Source: Candidatus Cloacimonadota bacterium
GTDB taxonomy: Bacteria; Hydrothermota; E44-bin80
Direction: 5' to 3'
NCBI GenBank assembly: GCA_004375785.1
Contig: SOKM01000107.1
Span: 1 to 7,451, forward strand
DNA: 7,451 nt
In this document: positions 1 to 4,365 of the stretch, in pieces
Position numbering within the stretch: position 1 is the first letter of the stretch
Layout of the letters: each line of letters starts with the position of its first letter
Notes under the pieces: generated by a model
Told to the model about the DNA's origin: nothing
The model's database searches: none
What the model saw: the letters and a program-made list of their open reading frames with translations, nothing else
Translations under genes and position numbers: made by a program

Positions 1-137
1 AGCGAAACAGTGATATGCTTCTTGACTCTGCAAGAATAATAGTATCTTCCACGAACCCTGTCAAGTTAATCACGGCACAAATCCAATATTGTAGGCTTGT
101 GGAGAAGATGCACAGGCAAAATGCGAGGGTGAAATGA
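1..137 (+). CDS. C-terminal fragment of an unidentified phage protein (5' end outside window)
   Basis: The frame read from base 3 stays open for 44 codons and stops with TGA at 135-137; the other two forward frames stop within the first 40 bases. The fragment is mixed and basic at its end (KMHRQNARVK) and has no motif I recognise. Its stop overlaps the ATG of the next gene (ATGA at 134-137), the same coupling seen through the rest of the operon, which is the best evidence that it is real. It could be the end of any early-region gene; I assign no function. Confidence 0.6.
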   Translation, partial: RNSDMLLDSARIIVSSTNPVKLITAQIQYCRLVEKMHRQNARVK

Positions 138-307
138 TGGCTAAAGCTGACTATCTACCAAAGAACCTGACATGGCTCAATGCCTATTGTCCTATTTGCA
201 GTAAAGAATATTGGTATTTCTCAGGCGAAAAACCCAAGACTTGTGGTCGGCTTAATTGTCTTTACCAGATAGCAGTAGCAAAGCAATCAAAAAAGGAGAA
301 ATTATGA
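134..307 (+). CDS. Small Cys-pair (zinc-ribbon-like) protein, 57 aa
   Basis: The gene starts at 134, or at the adjacent ATG at 137, behind GAGGG at 125-129, and overlaps the preceding stop. The product has Cys19-x2-Cys22 (CPIC) and Cys37/Cys42 (TCGRLNC), an arrangement typical of a single small zinc-binding knuckle. A lysine-rich tail follows. The family is not recognised. The last codons contain AAAAAGGAGA, which is also the ribosome binding site of the next gene, so translation of the two is probably coupled. Such mini-proteins are common in phage early operons, and zinc binding is inferred from cysteine spacing only. Confidence 0.7.
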   Translation: MMAKADYLPKNLTWLNAYCPICSKEYWYFSGEKPKTCGRLNCLYQIAVAKQSKKEKL

Positions 308-516
308 TGGAAGCAATAAAACTAGCATTTGATGCTACCGTAATCACTATGATTTTTATAGGCATCCTGGCTATGCTCATCAATCTAATTCCGTCAAAAA
401 AGTTCTGTGTGATCTGTGGTGATCCATCTATAAGTGATTTCTGCTGTGAGGGTTGTGAGAATCTTCACTATGATGAGGAAGAATTAAGCCGGGAAGATGA
501 CGAGGAGGATAAATGA
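304..516 (+). CDS. Membrane-anchored Cys-pair protein with acidic tail, 70 aa
   Basis: I choose ATG 304 (ATG 307 is equally possible) because AAGGAG at 293-298 lies 5 nt upstream; an upstream in-frame ATG at 256 lies inside the preceding gene and has no ribosome site. Three parts are visible: a hydrophobic segment at about residues 11-30 (a probable single transmembrane helix), a cysteine cluster (Cys35-x2-Cys38 and Cys47, Cys48-x2-Cys51, fitting one zinc site), and a strongly acidic C-terminus from residue 57. A membrane-tethered zinc knuckle with an acidic tail suggests a docking or host-interaction role, but no family is recognised. The stop overlaps the ATG of the ATPase gene (ATGA at 513-516). 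Confidence 0.75.
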   Translation: MMEAIKLAFDATVITMIFIGILAMLINLIPSKKFCVICGDPSISDFCCEGCENLHYDEEELSREDDEEDK

Positions 517-1556
517 CATTACTAAAAACCGCAAAGCCAGAAATGGCGTATCTCAAGATGGGGATTTACGGCGAGGCTGGAAGTGGCAAGAGTTTTACGG
601 CTTCACAGATTGCCATAGGTCTCCATAAGTACATCAAGTCCAAAAAGGCAATCGCTTTCTTGGATACCGAAACAGGGAGTGATTTTGTCCGGCCTATTTT
701 CAAGAATGAGAAGATCGAATTTATCACGGCAAAAACAAGAGCATTCAAGGATGTCCTCACCGTAATAGATGAGGCTGAGAAGAATTGCTCAATCCTGATC
801 ATCGATTCGATTACCCACATTTGGAATGAGATGACAGATTCTTATTGCAAAATGCACAAAATTGCTCGAATTACATTAAATCATTGGCAGCCAATCAAGA
901 GGGTCTGGAAAGACTACACGGACAGGTTCATCAACTCTGCACTGCACATCATCATGGCCGGACGCTCTGCAGACAAGTGGGATTACGTTGAAGACGATGA
1001 GGGGGTCAAGGAACTCCAGAAGGTGGGTACTAAGATGCGCGGAGAAACGCAAATCGGTTATGAGCCGAGCCTGTTGATCGAGATGGAACAGTTCCGAAAG
1101 TCCGCAAGAGTAGGTGGTGGTTGGATAAACAGAGCCTGGGTCGTTAAGGACAGGTGGAATCTCCTGAATCATAAGAGCTTTGACTTTAAGCATTTTGATG
1201 GCCTTAAATACAAGGAAGATTCATTCAAGGCGTTTTTGCCACACATTGAGATGCTTAATCTTGGTGGAAAACACAAGGCTATTGATATGGATAGGACCTC
1301 AGATGATATGTTTGAGAAGAATACTGATGGTGCTGCTGTATTCAGGAAGATTAAGATCCTGACAGAGAAAGTCCAGAATGCGCTTTACCGGGCTTTCCCT
1401 AGTCCAAACAAAAAAGAGGATAAGATCGGAAGGCTTGACCTGCTCAAAAAGGCATTCGACACGGATTCTTGGACTGATGTCTGTTCTTTGAGGCATGAGG
1501 ATCTTGAGGTCGGATTGGCAATAATCGAAAGCGAAATAAAAAAAGAGGCAAAATGA
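513..1556 (+). CDS. RecA/Sak4-like P-loop ATPase (phage recombination or replication)
   Basis: This 347-residue protein has a Walker A motif GEAGSGKS at residues 20-27 and a Walker B strand ILIIDS at 94-99. Between them lies a DTETGSD segment (51-57), typical of the RecA-like core of phage AAA ATPases (AAA_24 / Sak4-like group). Known members bind ATP and single-stranded DNA and support strand annealing or recombination, usually encoded beside a phage SSB. An SSB-like gene lies 325 bp downstream here, which supports the assignment. The region after about residue 230 is charged and helical-looking and is not assigned. Start: GAGGAGG at 502-508, 4 nt before ATG 513, with ATGA overlap. The last codons (KKEAK) encode the next gene's ribosome site. 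A helicase-loader or other P-loop role cannot be excluded. Confidence 0.85.
   Translation: MTLLKTAKPEMAYLKMGIYGEAGSGKSFTASQIAIGLHKYIKSKKAIAFLDTETGSDFVRPIFKNEKIEFITAKTRAFKDVLTVIDEAEKNCSILIIDSITHIWNEMTDSYCKMHKIARITLNHWQPIKRVWKDYTDRFINSALHIIMAGRSADKWDYVEDDEGVKELQKVGTKMRGETQIGYEPSLLIEMEQFRKSARVGGGWINRAWVVKDRWNLLNHKSFDFKHFDGLKYKEDSFKAFLPHIEMLNLGGKHKAIDMDRTSDDMFEKNTDGAAVFRKIKILTEKVQNALYRAFPSPNKKEDKIGRLDLLKKAFDTDSWTDVCSLRHEDLEVGLAIIESEIKKEAK
1536..1556 (+). repeat. KEAK junction repeat, copy 1
   Basis: This 21-nt tract matches 1706-1726 at 20 of 21 bases. It encodes the final IKKEAK of the ATPase gene. The embedded AAAGAGG is the ribosome site for the next gene, whose ATG lies inside the final ATGA. 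Confidence 0.85.
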
Positions 1557-1726
1557 GCGAAGTATATACCTGTATCTGCGGGGGCCAAATTTGGAAGATT
1601 TATGGGGTCAAAATAGAATGCGATAAATGCGGAAAGGAATACGAACTGATGTGGGAAGTCGGCATAGATGGCCAGATGGAGACCCCCAAAGAATTCAATG
1701 AAAGGATAAAAAAGGAGGCAAAATGA
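1553..1726 (+). CDS. Small zinc-ribbon-like protein, 57 aa
   Basis: The gene starts at ATG 1553, overlapping the ATPase stop, with AAAGAGG upstream. The product carries Cys7-x-Cys9 and Cys23-x2-Cys26 (CDKCGKEYEL), resembling the short zinc ribbons of phage and archaeal mini-proteins. The rest is acidic to neutral and ends RIKKEAK, the same ending as the upstream and downstream genes because of the shared junction sequence. It sits between an ATPase and an SSB-like gene, so a DNA-related role is possible but unsupported. The family is not recognised. Confidence 0.7.
   Translation: MSEVYTCICGGQIWKIYGVKIECDKCGKEYELMWEVGIDGQMETPKEFNERIKKEAK
1706..1726 (+). repeat. KEAK junction repeat, copy 2
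   Basis: This is the second copy of the 21-nt junction tract, differing from 1536-1556 by one base that improves the ribosome site from AAGAGG to AGGAGG. It is read as the terminal KKEAK of one gene and supplies the ribosome site and the overlapping start of the next. Confidence 0.85.
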
Positions 1727-1881
1727 TTGAATTAAAAGTGATTATTTTCTTTTTAGGCTCGACAGTTATTATACTTGCCTATCTTCTTTATCGGGAGATA
1801 GGATATTCCAAAACATTAATGGACATAAAAGAACTCTTGGCTGATGAGCTAGAAAAATTTTTATTCAAGGAGGCAAAATAA
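1723..1881 (+). CDS. Single-span membrane mini-protein, 52 aa
   Basis: ATG 1723 follows AGGAGG by 6 nt and overlaps the previous stop. Residues 4-24 are a continuous hydrophobic stretch (VIIFFLGSTVIILAYLL), a clear transmembrane helix. A polar tail of about 28 residues follows, probably an amphipathic helix (MDIKELLADELEKFL), ending in KEAK. Orientation is uncertain, since positive charge on the C-terminal side (YRE) is weak. Small membrane proteins are frequent in phage early operons, but I recognise no family. The stop TAA shares its last base with the next ATG (TAATG). Confidence 0.7.
   Translation: MIELKVIIFFLGSTVIILAYLLYREIGYSKTLMDIKELLADELEKFLFKEAK
1867..1879 (+). repeat. KEAK junction repeat, copy 3 (short)
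   Basis: This 13-nt stretch is identical to part of copy 2. It encodes KEAK at the end of the membrane mini-protein and serves as the ribosome site of the SSB-like gene starting at 1881. Confidence 0.8.
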
Positions 1882-2294
1882 TGGAATTACCACCGTATGA
1901 ACCGCAACAGGTTCCAGAGGGTCATTATCGATTCAAGGTAATGGCAGAACCGGAAAAGACGAAAAGGACAAGCTCTGGGGGGAATGATTTCGTATCTATT
2001 AAATTCTCATTCAAATTGATGGATGAACTTGGGAATATTCGGTATCACAAGGAATCTCTTGTTCCCTGGAATCCATGCTACAGAGATTTGCTTTTAGCTT
2101 TTGGGGCTAAACCTGACAAAAAAGGCAATGTCCATCTAGGTGACGAGGTTAGTGTTGTAGGCAAGGAGTTTGATGCTGAGATTATTCATGAACCAGATAA
2201 AGATGATCCAAAGAAGAGTTGGAGTAGGATTGCCAACATCAAACTTGATGATGATGTTCCCCCTCCGAAAGAAGATGATGAGGTTCCATTTTAG
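1881..2294 (+). CDS. DUF669-like phage single-stranded DNA-binding protein
   Basis: This 137-residue protein begins MELPPYEPQQVPEGHYRFKV, the usual opening of DUF669 family proteins. A beta-rich body follows (residues 15-60 and 88-122), consistent with an OB fold. The C-terminus is a Pro/Asp-rich tail ending EDDEVPF, close to the DDDIPF tip with which bacterial SSBs recruit partner proteins. Family knowledge and position place it as the SSB that coats replicating or recombining phage DNA and works with the nearby ATPase. Start: AGGAGG at 1868-1873, 7 nt from ATG 1881; the ATG overlaps the preceding TAA. Length fits the family. The SSB function is inferred from family, tail and context. Confidence 0.85.
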   Translation: MELPPYEPQQVPEGHYRFKVMAEPEKTKRTSSGGNDFVSIKFSFKLMDELGNIRYHKESLVPWNPCYRDLLLAFGAKPDKKGNVHLGDEVSVVGKEFDAEIIHEPDKDDPKKSWSRIANIKLDDDVPPPKEDDEVPF

Positions 2295-2303
2295 GAGGAT
2301 AAC

Positions 2304-2474
2304 ATGAATGATTTTTGGATAGGATTTATTGTTGGAGGATTTATTTGTGGCTTTATTGGTTTCTTGGGAGCTGCAATCTTAGCCGCATCTGGGAGAGCTT
2401 CAAGGGTAGAGGAGAAGATAGAGAATGATCTGGAATTTGAGATAGCCATACAGGGTAAGCCGGAAGATGATTAA
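2304..2474 (+). CDS. DUF3789-like membrane mini-protein, 56 aa
   Basis: The gene starts at ATG 2304, behind AGGAGG (2293-2298) with 5-nt spacing. The product has an N-terminal glycine-zipper-like transmembrane helix (about residues 5-28, GFIVGGFICGFIGFLGAAIL) and then a short cytoplasmic stretch, ASGRASRVEEKIE. The helix followed by A(S/A)GRA resembles the short phage proteins grouped as DUF3789, whose function is unknown. It follows the SSB gene by 9 nt and overlaps the next gene by 8 nt. The small-residue spacing in the helix suggests self-association in the membrane, which is inference. Confidence 0.65.
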   Translation: MNDFWIGFIVGGFICGFIGFLGAAILAASGRASRVEEKIENDLEFEIAIQGKPEDD

Positions 2475-2586
2475 GCGTATTATCTGCTTCTTCTTCCGGC
2501 ACAAGCCTTTCATCATCTGCCAAGATGGATGGTACGAGAGGCATTGTCGGAGGTGTCGGAAATTATTAGCAACGGAGGAGGATTGA
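2467..2586 (+). CDS. Tiny basic Cys/His protein, 39 aa
   Basis: ATG 2467 overlaps the end of the preceding gene by 8 nt; the ribosome site is weak (GGAAG directly upstream), so translation probably depends on coupling. The short product has Cys7, Cys18, Cys27 and Cys30 with nearby His12 and His26 (RHCRRCRK), suggesting one small zinc site in a very basic context that could contact nucleic acid. The frame ends in GAGGAGGATTGA, which encodes EED and also serves as the ribosome site of the next gene, whose ATG begins immediately after the stop. The family is not recognised. Confidence 0.55.
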   Translation: MIKRIICFFFRHKPFIICQDGWYERHCRRCRKLLATEED

Positions 2587-2781
2587 ATGTTTTGTATGGG
2601 TTGTCAGAAAGATTTATCACAATGTACTTGTCCTGACTTAGAAGAGAGACTTGATAATACAGTTTTAAAGGGAAGCTTCGCTTATAGACGATGCAAGAAA
2701 TGCAAGAAGCATTATGCTCGATGTAAATGTAAAAATCCAGAATGGGAAATAAGAGATCAACCAAAAGATACGGGAAACTAG
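2587..2781 (+). CDS. Duplicated zinc-knuckle protein, 64 aa
   Basis: ATG 2587 follows GGAGGA by a few bases. Two identical cysteine patterns are visible: Cys3-x2-Cys6-x6-Cys13-x-Cys15 and Cys36-x2-Cys39-x6-Cys46-x-Cys48. Each would make one four-cysteine zinc site, so this is probably an internally duplicated two-knuckle protein. The second knuckle is strongly basic (RRCKKCKKHYARCKCK), suggesting RNA or DNA contact, while the first is neutral to acidic. I recognise no named family. The first junction element follows directly after its TAG stop. Confidence 0.75.
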   Translation: MFCMGCQKDLSQCTCPDLEERLDNTVLKGSFAYRRCKKCKKHYARCKCKNPEWEIRDQPKDTGN

Positions 2782-2782
2782 C

Positions 2783-2816
2783 GTGTTGCATAAGGTCATT
2801 ATGTCAACCAGGAGGT
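2783..2816 (+). repeat. Junction element, copy 1 (minicistron MSTRR)
   Basis: This 34-nt element begins GTGTTGCATAAGG and ends AGGAGGT. It contains the perfect inverted pair CATAA-5 nt-TTATG, an AAGG ribosome site (2792-2795), and ATG 2801 five nt later. The frame reads M-S-T-R-R-stop (TAA 2816-2818). AGGAGG is both the Arg-Arg codons and the ribosome site of the gene starting at 2820, one base after the minicistron stop. Confidence 0.9.
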
Positions 2817-2819
2817 AAA

Positions 2820-3062
2820 ATGGGCGTAACTAAGGGTAAATGGATGATTATTGATTGCGACCTTCAAATTGTTTGGAATTGTATTCTATCCGAAGAACAT
2901 CCTGCTAGTTGGTCGGGAAAAAGGTCATGGACAGCATCAATGATAAAAAGCTTCAAAGAAGAAGGATGGTTGATTTACAAAAGAGATTTTTGTATTTGCC
3001 CGAATTGTGCAGAAGCAATTACTAAAGCACCTCGTCACAAAGAGGTGAAACTACCTTTTTAA
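2820..3062 (+). CDS. Small Cys-pair protein, 80 aa
   Basis: I choose ATG 2820, placed correctly behind AGGAGG (2810-2815). An in-frame upstream ATG at 2742 lies within the previous gene and would translate through the junction element, so it is unlikely. The product has an N-terminal half rich in Trp and beta-type residues, an SWTASMIKSFKEEGW segment (36-50), and a C-terminal Cys58-x-Cys60-x2-Cys63 (CICPNC) with His73 nearby, probably a small zinc site. It ends KLPF. It is a hypothetical protein of a type common in phage accessory regions, with no function assigned. It is flanked on both sides by junction elements, making it a discrete cassette. Confidence 0.75.
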   Translation: MGVTKGKWMIIDCDLQIVWNCILSEEHPASWSGKRSWTASMIKSFKEEGWLIYKRDFCICPNCAEAITKAPRHKEVKLPF

Positions 3063-3066
3063 ATCT

Positions 3067-3100
3067 GTGTCGCATAAGAAGGATATGTCAACTAGGAGGT
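3067..3100 (+). repeat. Junction element, copy 2 (minicistron MSTRR)
   Basis: This copy has the same 34-nt length as copy 1, but the central 7 nt differ (GAAGGAT instead of GGTCATT), which breaks the inverted pair and moves AAGG to 2 nt from the ATG at 3085. The minicistron is still MSTRR, ending in TGA at 3100-3102, two bases before the next start at 3105. Confidence 0.9.
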
Positions 3101-3104
3101 GAGG

Positions 3105-3215
3105 ATGAGAAAATTTTGGATGTGGTTATTTTGGCGTAGGGATTTTCGTTTAGGTAGATTAGCTCCATTTGTCTTGGGGTGGGCATTGGGGAGTAAACCA
3201 AGGAGGGTTAAATGA
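3105..3215 (+). CDS. Trp/Arg-rich mini-protein, 36 aa
   Basis: ATG 3105 lies 5 nt after AGGAGG (3094-3099) supplied by the junction element. The product is very short, with six aromatic residues in the first ten positions (FWMWLFW), a basic patch (RRDFRLGR), a hydrophobic PFVLGWALG and a basic end. It may sit at the membrane surface. I recognise no family. The last codons contain CAAGGAGGG, the ribosome site for the following gene, and its TGA overlaps that gene's ATG (ATGA at 3212-3215). Good placement between two genes and this overlap are the main support. Confidence 0.6.
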   Translation: MRKFWMWLFWRRDFRLGRLAPFVLGWALGSKPRRVK

Positions 3216-3412
3216 ATAAAGATGAAATGAAAAACTGGATTGACAATGCTAGTTATGAACAACTACTTTCACGCTGGCGACTTGCTCCAATTGGCGACCT
3301 TATGTTTCAAGGAGAAATTGGAGATTATTATGGTGAAGTTATGAAGAAAAAGAGAGGAGAAGTAGGAAACGAAGAGCATGTCAGAGCCAGTAAAAGTATC
3401 GGATGGAAGTAG
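3212..3412 (+). CDS. Conserved phage protein of unknown function, 66 aa
   Basis: Start ATG 3212 follows AAGGAGGG with about 4-nt spacing and overlaps the previous stop. The sequence is mostly helical and has the look of a conserved phage family: WIDNASYEQLLSRWRLAP at residues 9-26, GDLMFQGEIGDYYGEVM at 28-44 and a final HVRASKSIGW. I recall similar short proteins from many phages, always without known function. No catalytic signature is visible. Its stop (TAG 3410-3412) touches the third junction element. Confidence 0.75.
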   Translation: MNKDEMKNWIDNASYEQLLSRWRLAPIGDLMFQGEIGDYYGEVMKKKRGEVGNEEHVRASKSIGWK

Positions 3413-3445
3413 TGTCCCATAAGGTCATTATGTCAACTAGAAGCA
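3412..3445 (+). repeat. Junction element, copy 3 (start codon of the HNH gene)
   Basis: The copy begins GTGTCCCATAAGG, keeps the perfect CATAA-5 nt-TTATG pair and the AAGG site (3421-3424), and has ATG 3430 in the minicistron position. The usual AGGAGG is changed to AGAAGC, so the frame does not stop but continues into the HNH endonuclease. This shows that the minicistron ATG can act as a real start codon. Confidence 0.85.
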
Positions 3446-3762
3446 AACAAAGAAGATTAAGAAATTTATTAAAATTAAATCCACATTGTTTTTGGTGTGA
3501 TTGTCCAGTAATTTTAGGAACTCGTAATCGTTATAGGAAAGACCATAATCCAAATCCACCAAACATGGCAACGCTTGACCATGTTGTCAGTCGCAATAAT
3601 AAAAATTGGAAGAAAGGAATGAGGAATCGTATCGTGTTAAGTTGTACTGAATGTAATAACAAAAGACAAGCAGAAGAAACAAAAATGTTGCCAATCGAAG
3701 AACTTTGGCATCGAAGTGGTAGTTATCCATATAGAGACAGGAGGAATGATGAAGAATCATAA
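3430..3762 (+). CDS. HNH endonuclease, 110 aa
   Basis: The protein has Cys20-x2-Cys23, then TLDHVVSR with Asp50-His51, Asn66 and Cys72-x2-Cys75-Asn-Asn-Lys-Arg, the beta-beta-alpha-metal layout of HNH nucleases with two zinc CxxC pairs. The third position is Asn76 (an H-N-N variant), common in phage members. Such enzymes nick or cut double-stranded DNA and may be homing endonucleases or packaging-related nicking enzymes. I choose ATG 3430, preceded by AAGG at 5 nt; ATG 3403 is in frame but lies in the previous gene and lacks a ribosome site. The N-terminus (MSTRSKQRR) is the junction minicistron fused in frame. Its 3' end overlaps the next gene and holds that gene's AGGAGG. Confidence 0.85.
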   Translation: MSTRSKQRRLRNLLKLNPHCFWCDCPVILGTRNRYRKDHNPNPPNMATLDHVVSRNNKNWKKGMRNRIVLSCTECNNKRQAEETKMLPIEELWHRSGSYPYRDRRNDEES

Positions 3763-3943
3763 GTGCAAACAACTACAGGAAGTCGGGCAACATCCCAATG
3801 GAACAAATATTGATATTGTGATTTCTATTGGGGATGACAATACGTGTAAATTATCGTTTTTTTCTTTTAAAGAGAAGCCTTTTGCATTGGAGGTAGTAAT
3901 CGAATATTGTCCATTCTGCGGAAGGAAAATCAGTGTCGCATAA
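3749..3943 (+). CDS. Small Cys-pair protein, 64 aa
   Basis: The start is ATG 3749 (or 3746, giving MMK), placed 4 nt after AGGAGG at 3739-3744 inside the end of the HNH gene; in-frame ATG 3716 has no ribosome site. The product appears to be a beta-rich domain (IDIVISI, KLSFFSF, FALEVVIEY) ending in CPFCGRKI, with Cys54-x2-Cys57 and possible partners Cys6 or Cys33. Ending in YCPFCG is frequent in small phage proteins of unknown role. The last codons SVA-stop are formed by the fourth junction element, so part of the C-terminus is repeat-derived. Confidence 0.7.
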   Translation: MKNHKCKQLQEVGQHPNGTNIDIVISIGDDNTCKLSFFSFKEKPFALEVVIEYCPFCGRKISVA

Positions 3944-3968
3944 GGTCATTGTGTCAACTAACGGAGGT
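3933..3968 (+). repeat. Junction element, copy 4 (GTG minicistron, 2-nt insertion)
   Basis: TAA 3941-3943 of the upstream gene lies inside the element. AAGG (3942-3945) precedes a GTG at 3951 in the minicistron position. An extra AC before GGAGG shifts the end, so the frame reads M/V-S-T-N-G-G-K-D-D-R and stops at 3981-3983, overlapping the next gene's first codons. Confidence 0.9.
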
Positions 3969-3972
3969 AAGG

Positions 3973-4179
3973 ATGACAGATGAAGAAAAGCGAGTATTAG
4001 ATTGTGTAAAAAAATGGCTACAGATAAAAGCAACTGAGATAGAAAAACGAGGTGAAGACCCTTATAAATATAGTTTGTATCAGCTAATTCCAGACATAGA
4101 CCATTCATGGCTTCTTGAGAGATTGTTAAAGGGAGAAGAACCAATGCCTCCAGCACCACCTAATAAACGTGTCGCATAA
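3973..4179 (+). CDS. Hypothetical helical protein, 68 aa
   Basis: ATG 3973 follows GGAGG (3963-3967) by 5 nt. An in-frame ATG at 3907 lies in the preceding gene and would read through the repeat, so it is rejected. The product begins with a charged amphipathic helix (MTDEEKRVLDCVKKWLQIKATEIEKR), then YSLYQLIPDIDHSWLLERLLKGEEP and a proline-rich end. No catalytic or metal motif is visible. Its final Val-Ala and TAA come from the fifth junction element. Function unknown; it is one of the repeat-bounded cassettes. Confidence 0.7.
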   Translation: MTDEEKRVLDCVKKWLQIKATEIEKRGEDPYKYSLYQLIPDIDHSWLLERLLKGEEPMPPAPPNKRVA

Positions 4180-4202
4180 GGATATTATGTCTACTAGGAG
4201 GA
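4169..4202 (+). repeat. Junction element, copy 5 (minicistron MSTRRNE)
   Basis: TAA 4177-4179 of the upstream gene sits in CATAAGG; AAGG lies 5 nt before ATG 4187, and CATAA/TTATG is intact. Ser is encoded by TCT instead of TCA, a silent change. The frame reads MSTRRNE and stops at 4208-4210, overlapping ATG 4207 of the next gene. Confidence 0.9.
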
Positions 4203-4206
4203 ATGA

Positions 4207-4365
4207 ATGAAAATTACACATATCACAAACTTCGAGACCTGGAAAATGATGGGCGAACACTACGGTTTCGATCCCTACGAACAGGTTGACCATAGCATAG
4301 ATACTGGGGGAGGCAATAGTATGGACTGGGAATATACTGGTGATATCCCGGACAAGGAGGACTAA
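4207..4365 (+). CDS. Hypothetical acidic protein, 52 aa
   Basis: ATG 4207 lies 5 nt after AGGAGG (4196-4201). ATG 4203 in another frame gives only 28 codons and sits too close to the ribosome site. The product is acidic, with GFDPYEQVDHSIDTGGGNSMDWEY in the middle and an ending DIPDKED. No motif is recognised. The last codons contain ACAAGGAGG, the ribosome site of the next gene, which starts immediately after the TAA (TAAATG). Base composition is somewhat less AT-rich than the cassettes before it. Confidence 0.6.
   Translation: MKITHITNFETWKMMGEHYGFDPYEQVDHSIDTGGGNSMDWEYTGDIPDKED

Noticed and set aside
22..48. TTGACT followed by TATCTT as a promoter near the left edge
   Set aside because: The spacer is only 15 bp, it lies inside an open frame whose stop is coupled to the next gene, and no gene start follows closely.
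2801..2818. Tandem AGG-AGG in the minicistron as a deliberate rare-codon stall
   Set aside because: AGG and AGA are commonly used for Arg throughout this window, so they are not evidently rare here; the pair is explained by the ribosome site.
2742..2819. N-terminal extension of the 2820 gene (and the similar one 3907-3972 of the 3973 gene) reading through the junction element as CIRSLCQ
   Set aside because: Both upstream ATGs lie inside preceding genes without ribosome sites, while AGGAGG or GGAGG sits correctly before the downstream ATG. In copy 2 the same frame is not in register with the next gene.
3851..4159. Minus-strand frame of 102 codons (Leu-rich)
   Set aside because: It is antisense to two well-placed + strand genes and to a junction element, and its leucines mirror Lys/Glu codons of the real genes.
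2783..4202. The five repeats as a CRISPR array or integron attC sites
   Set aside because: Spacers are protein-coding genes of differing length with start signals in the repeat. There is no cas or integrase gene, and the repeats lack the large imperfect palindrome of attC.
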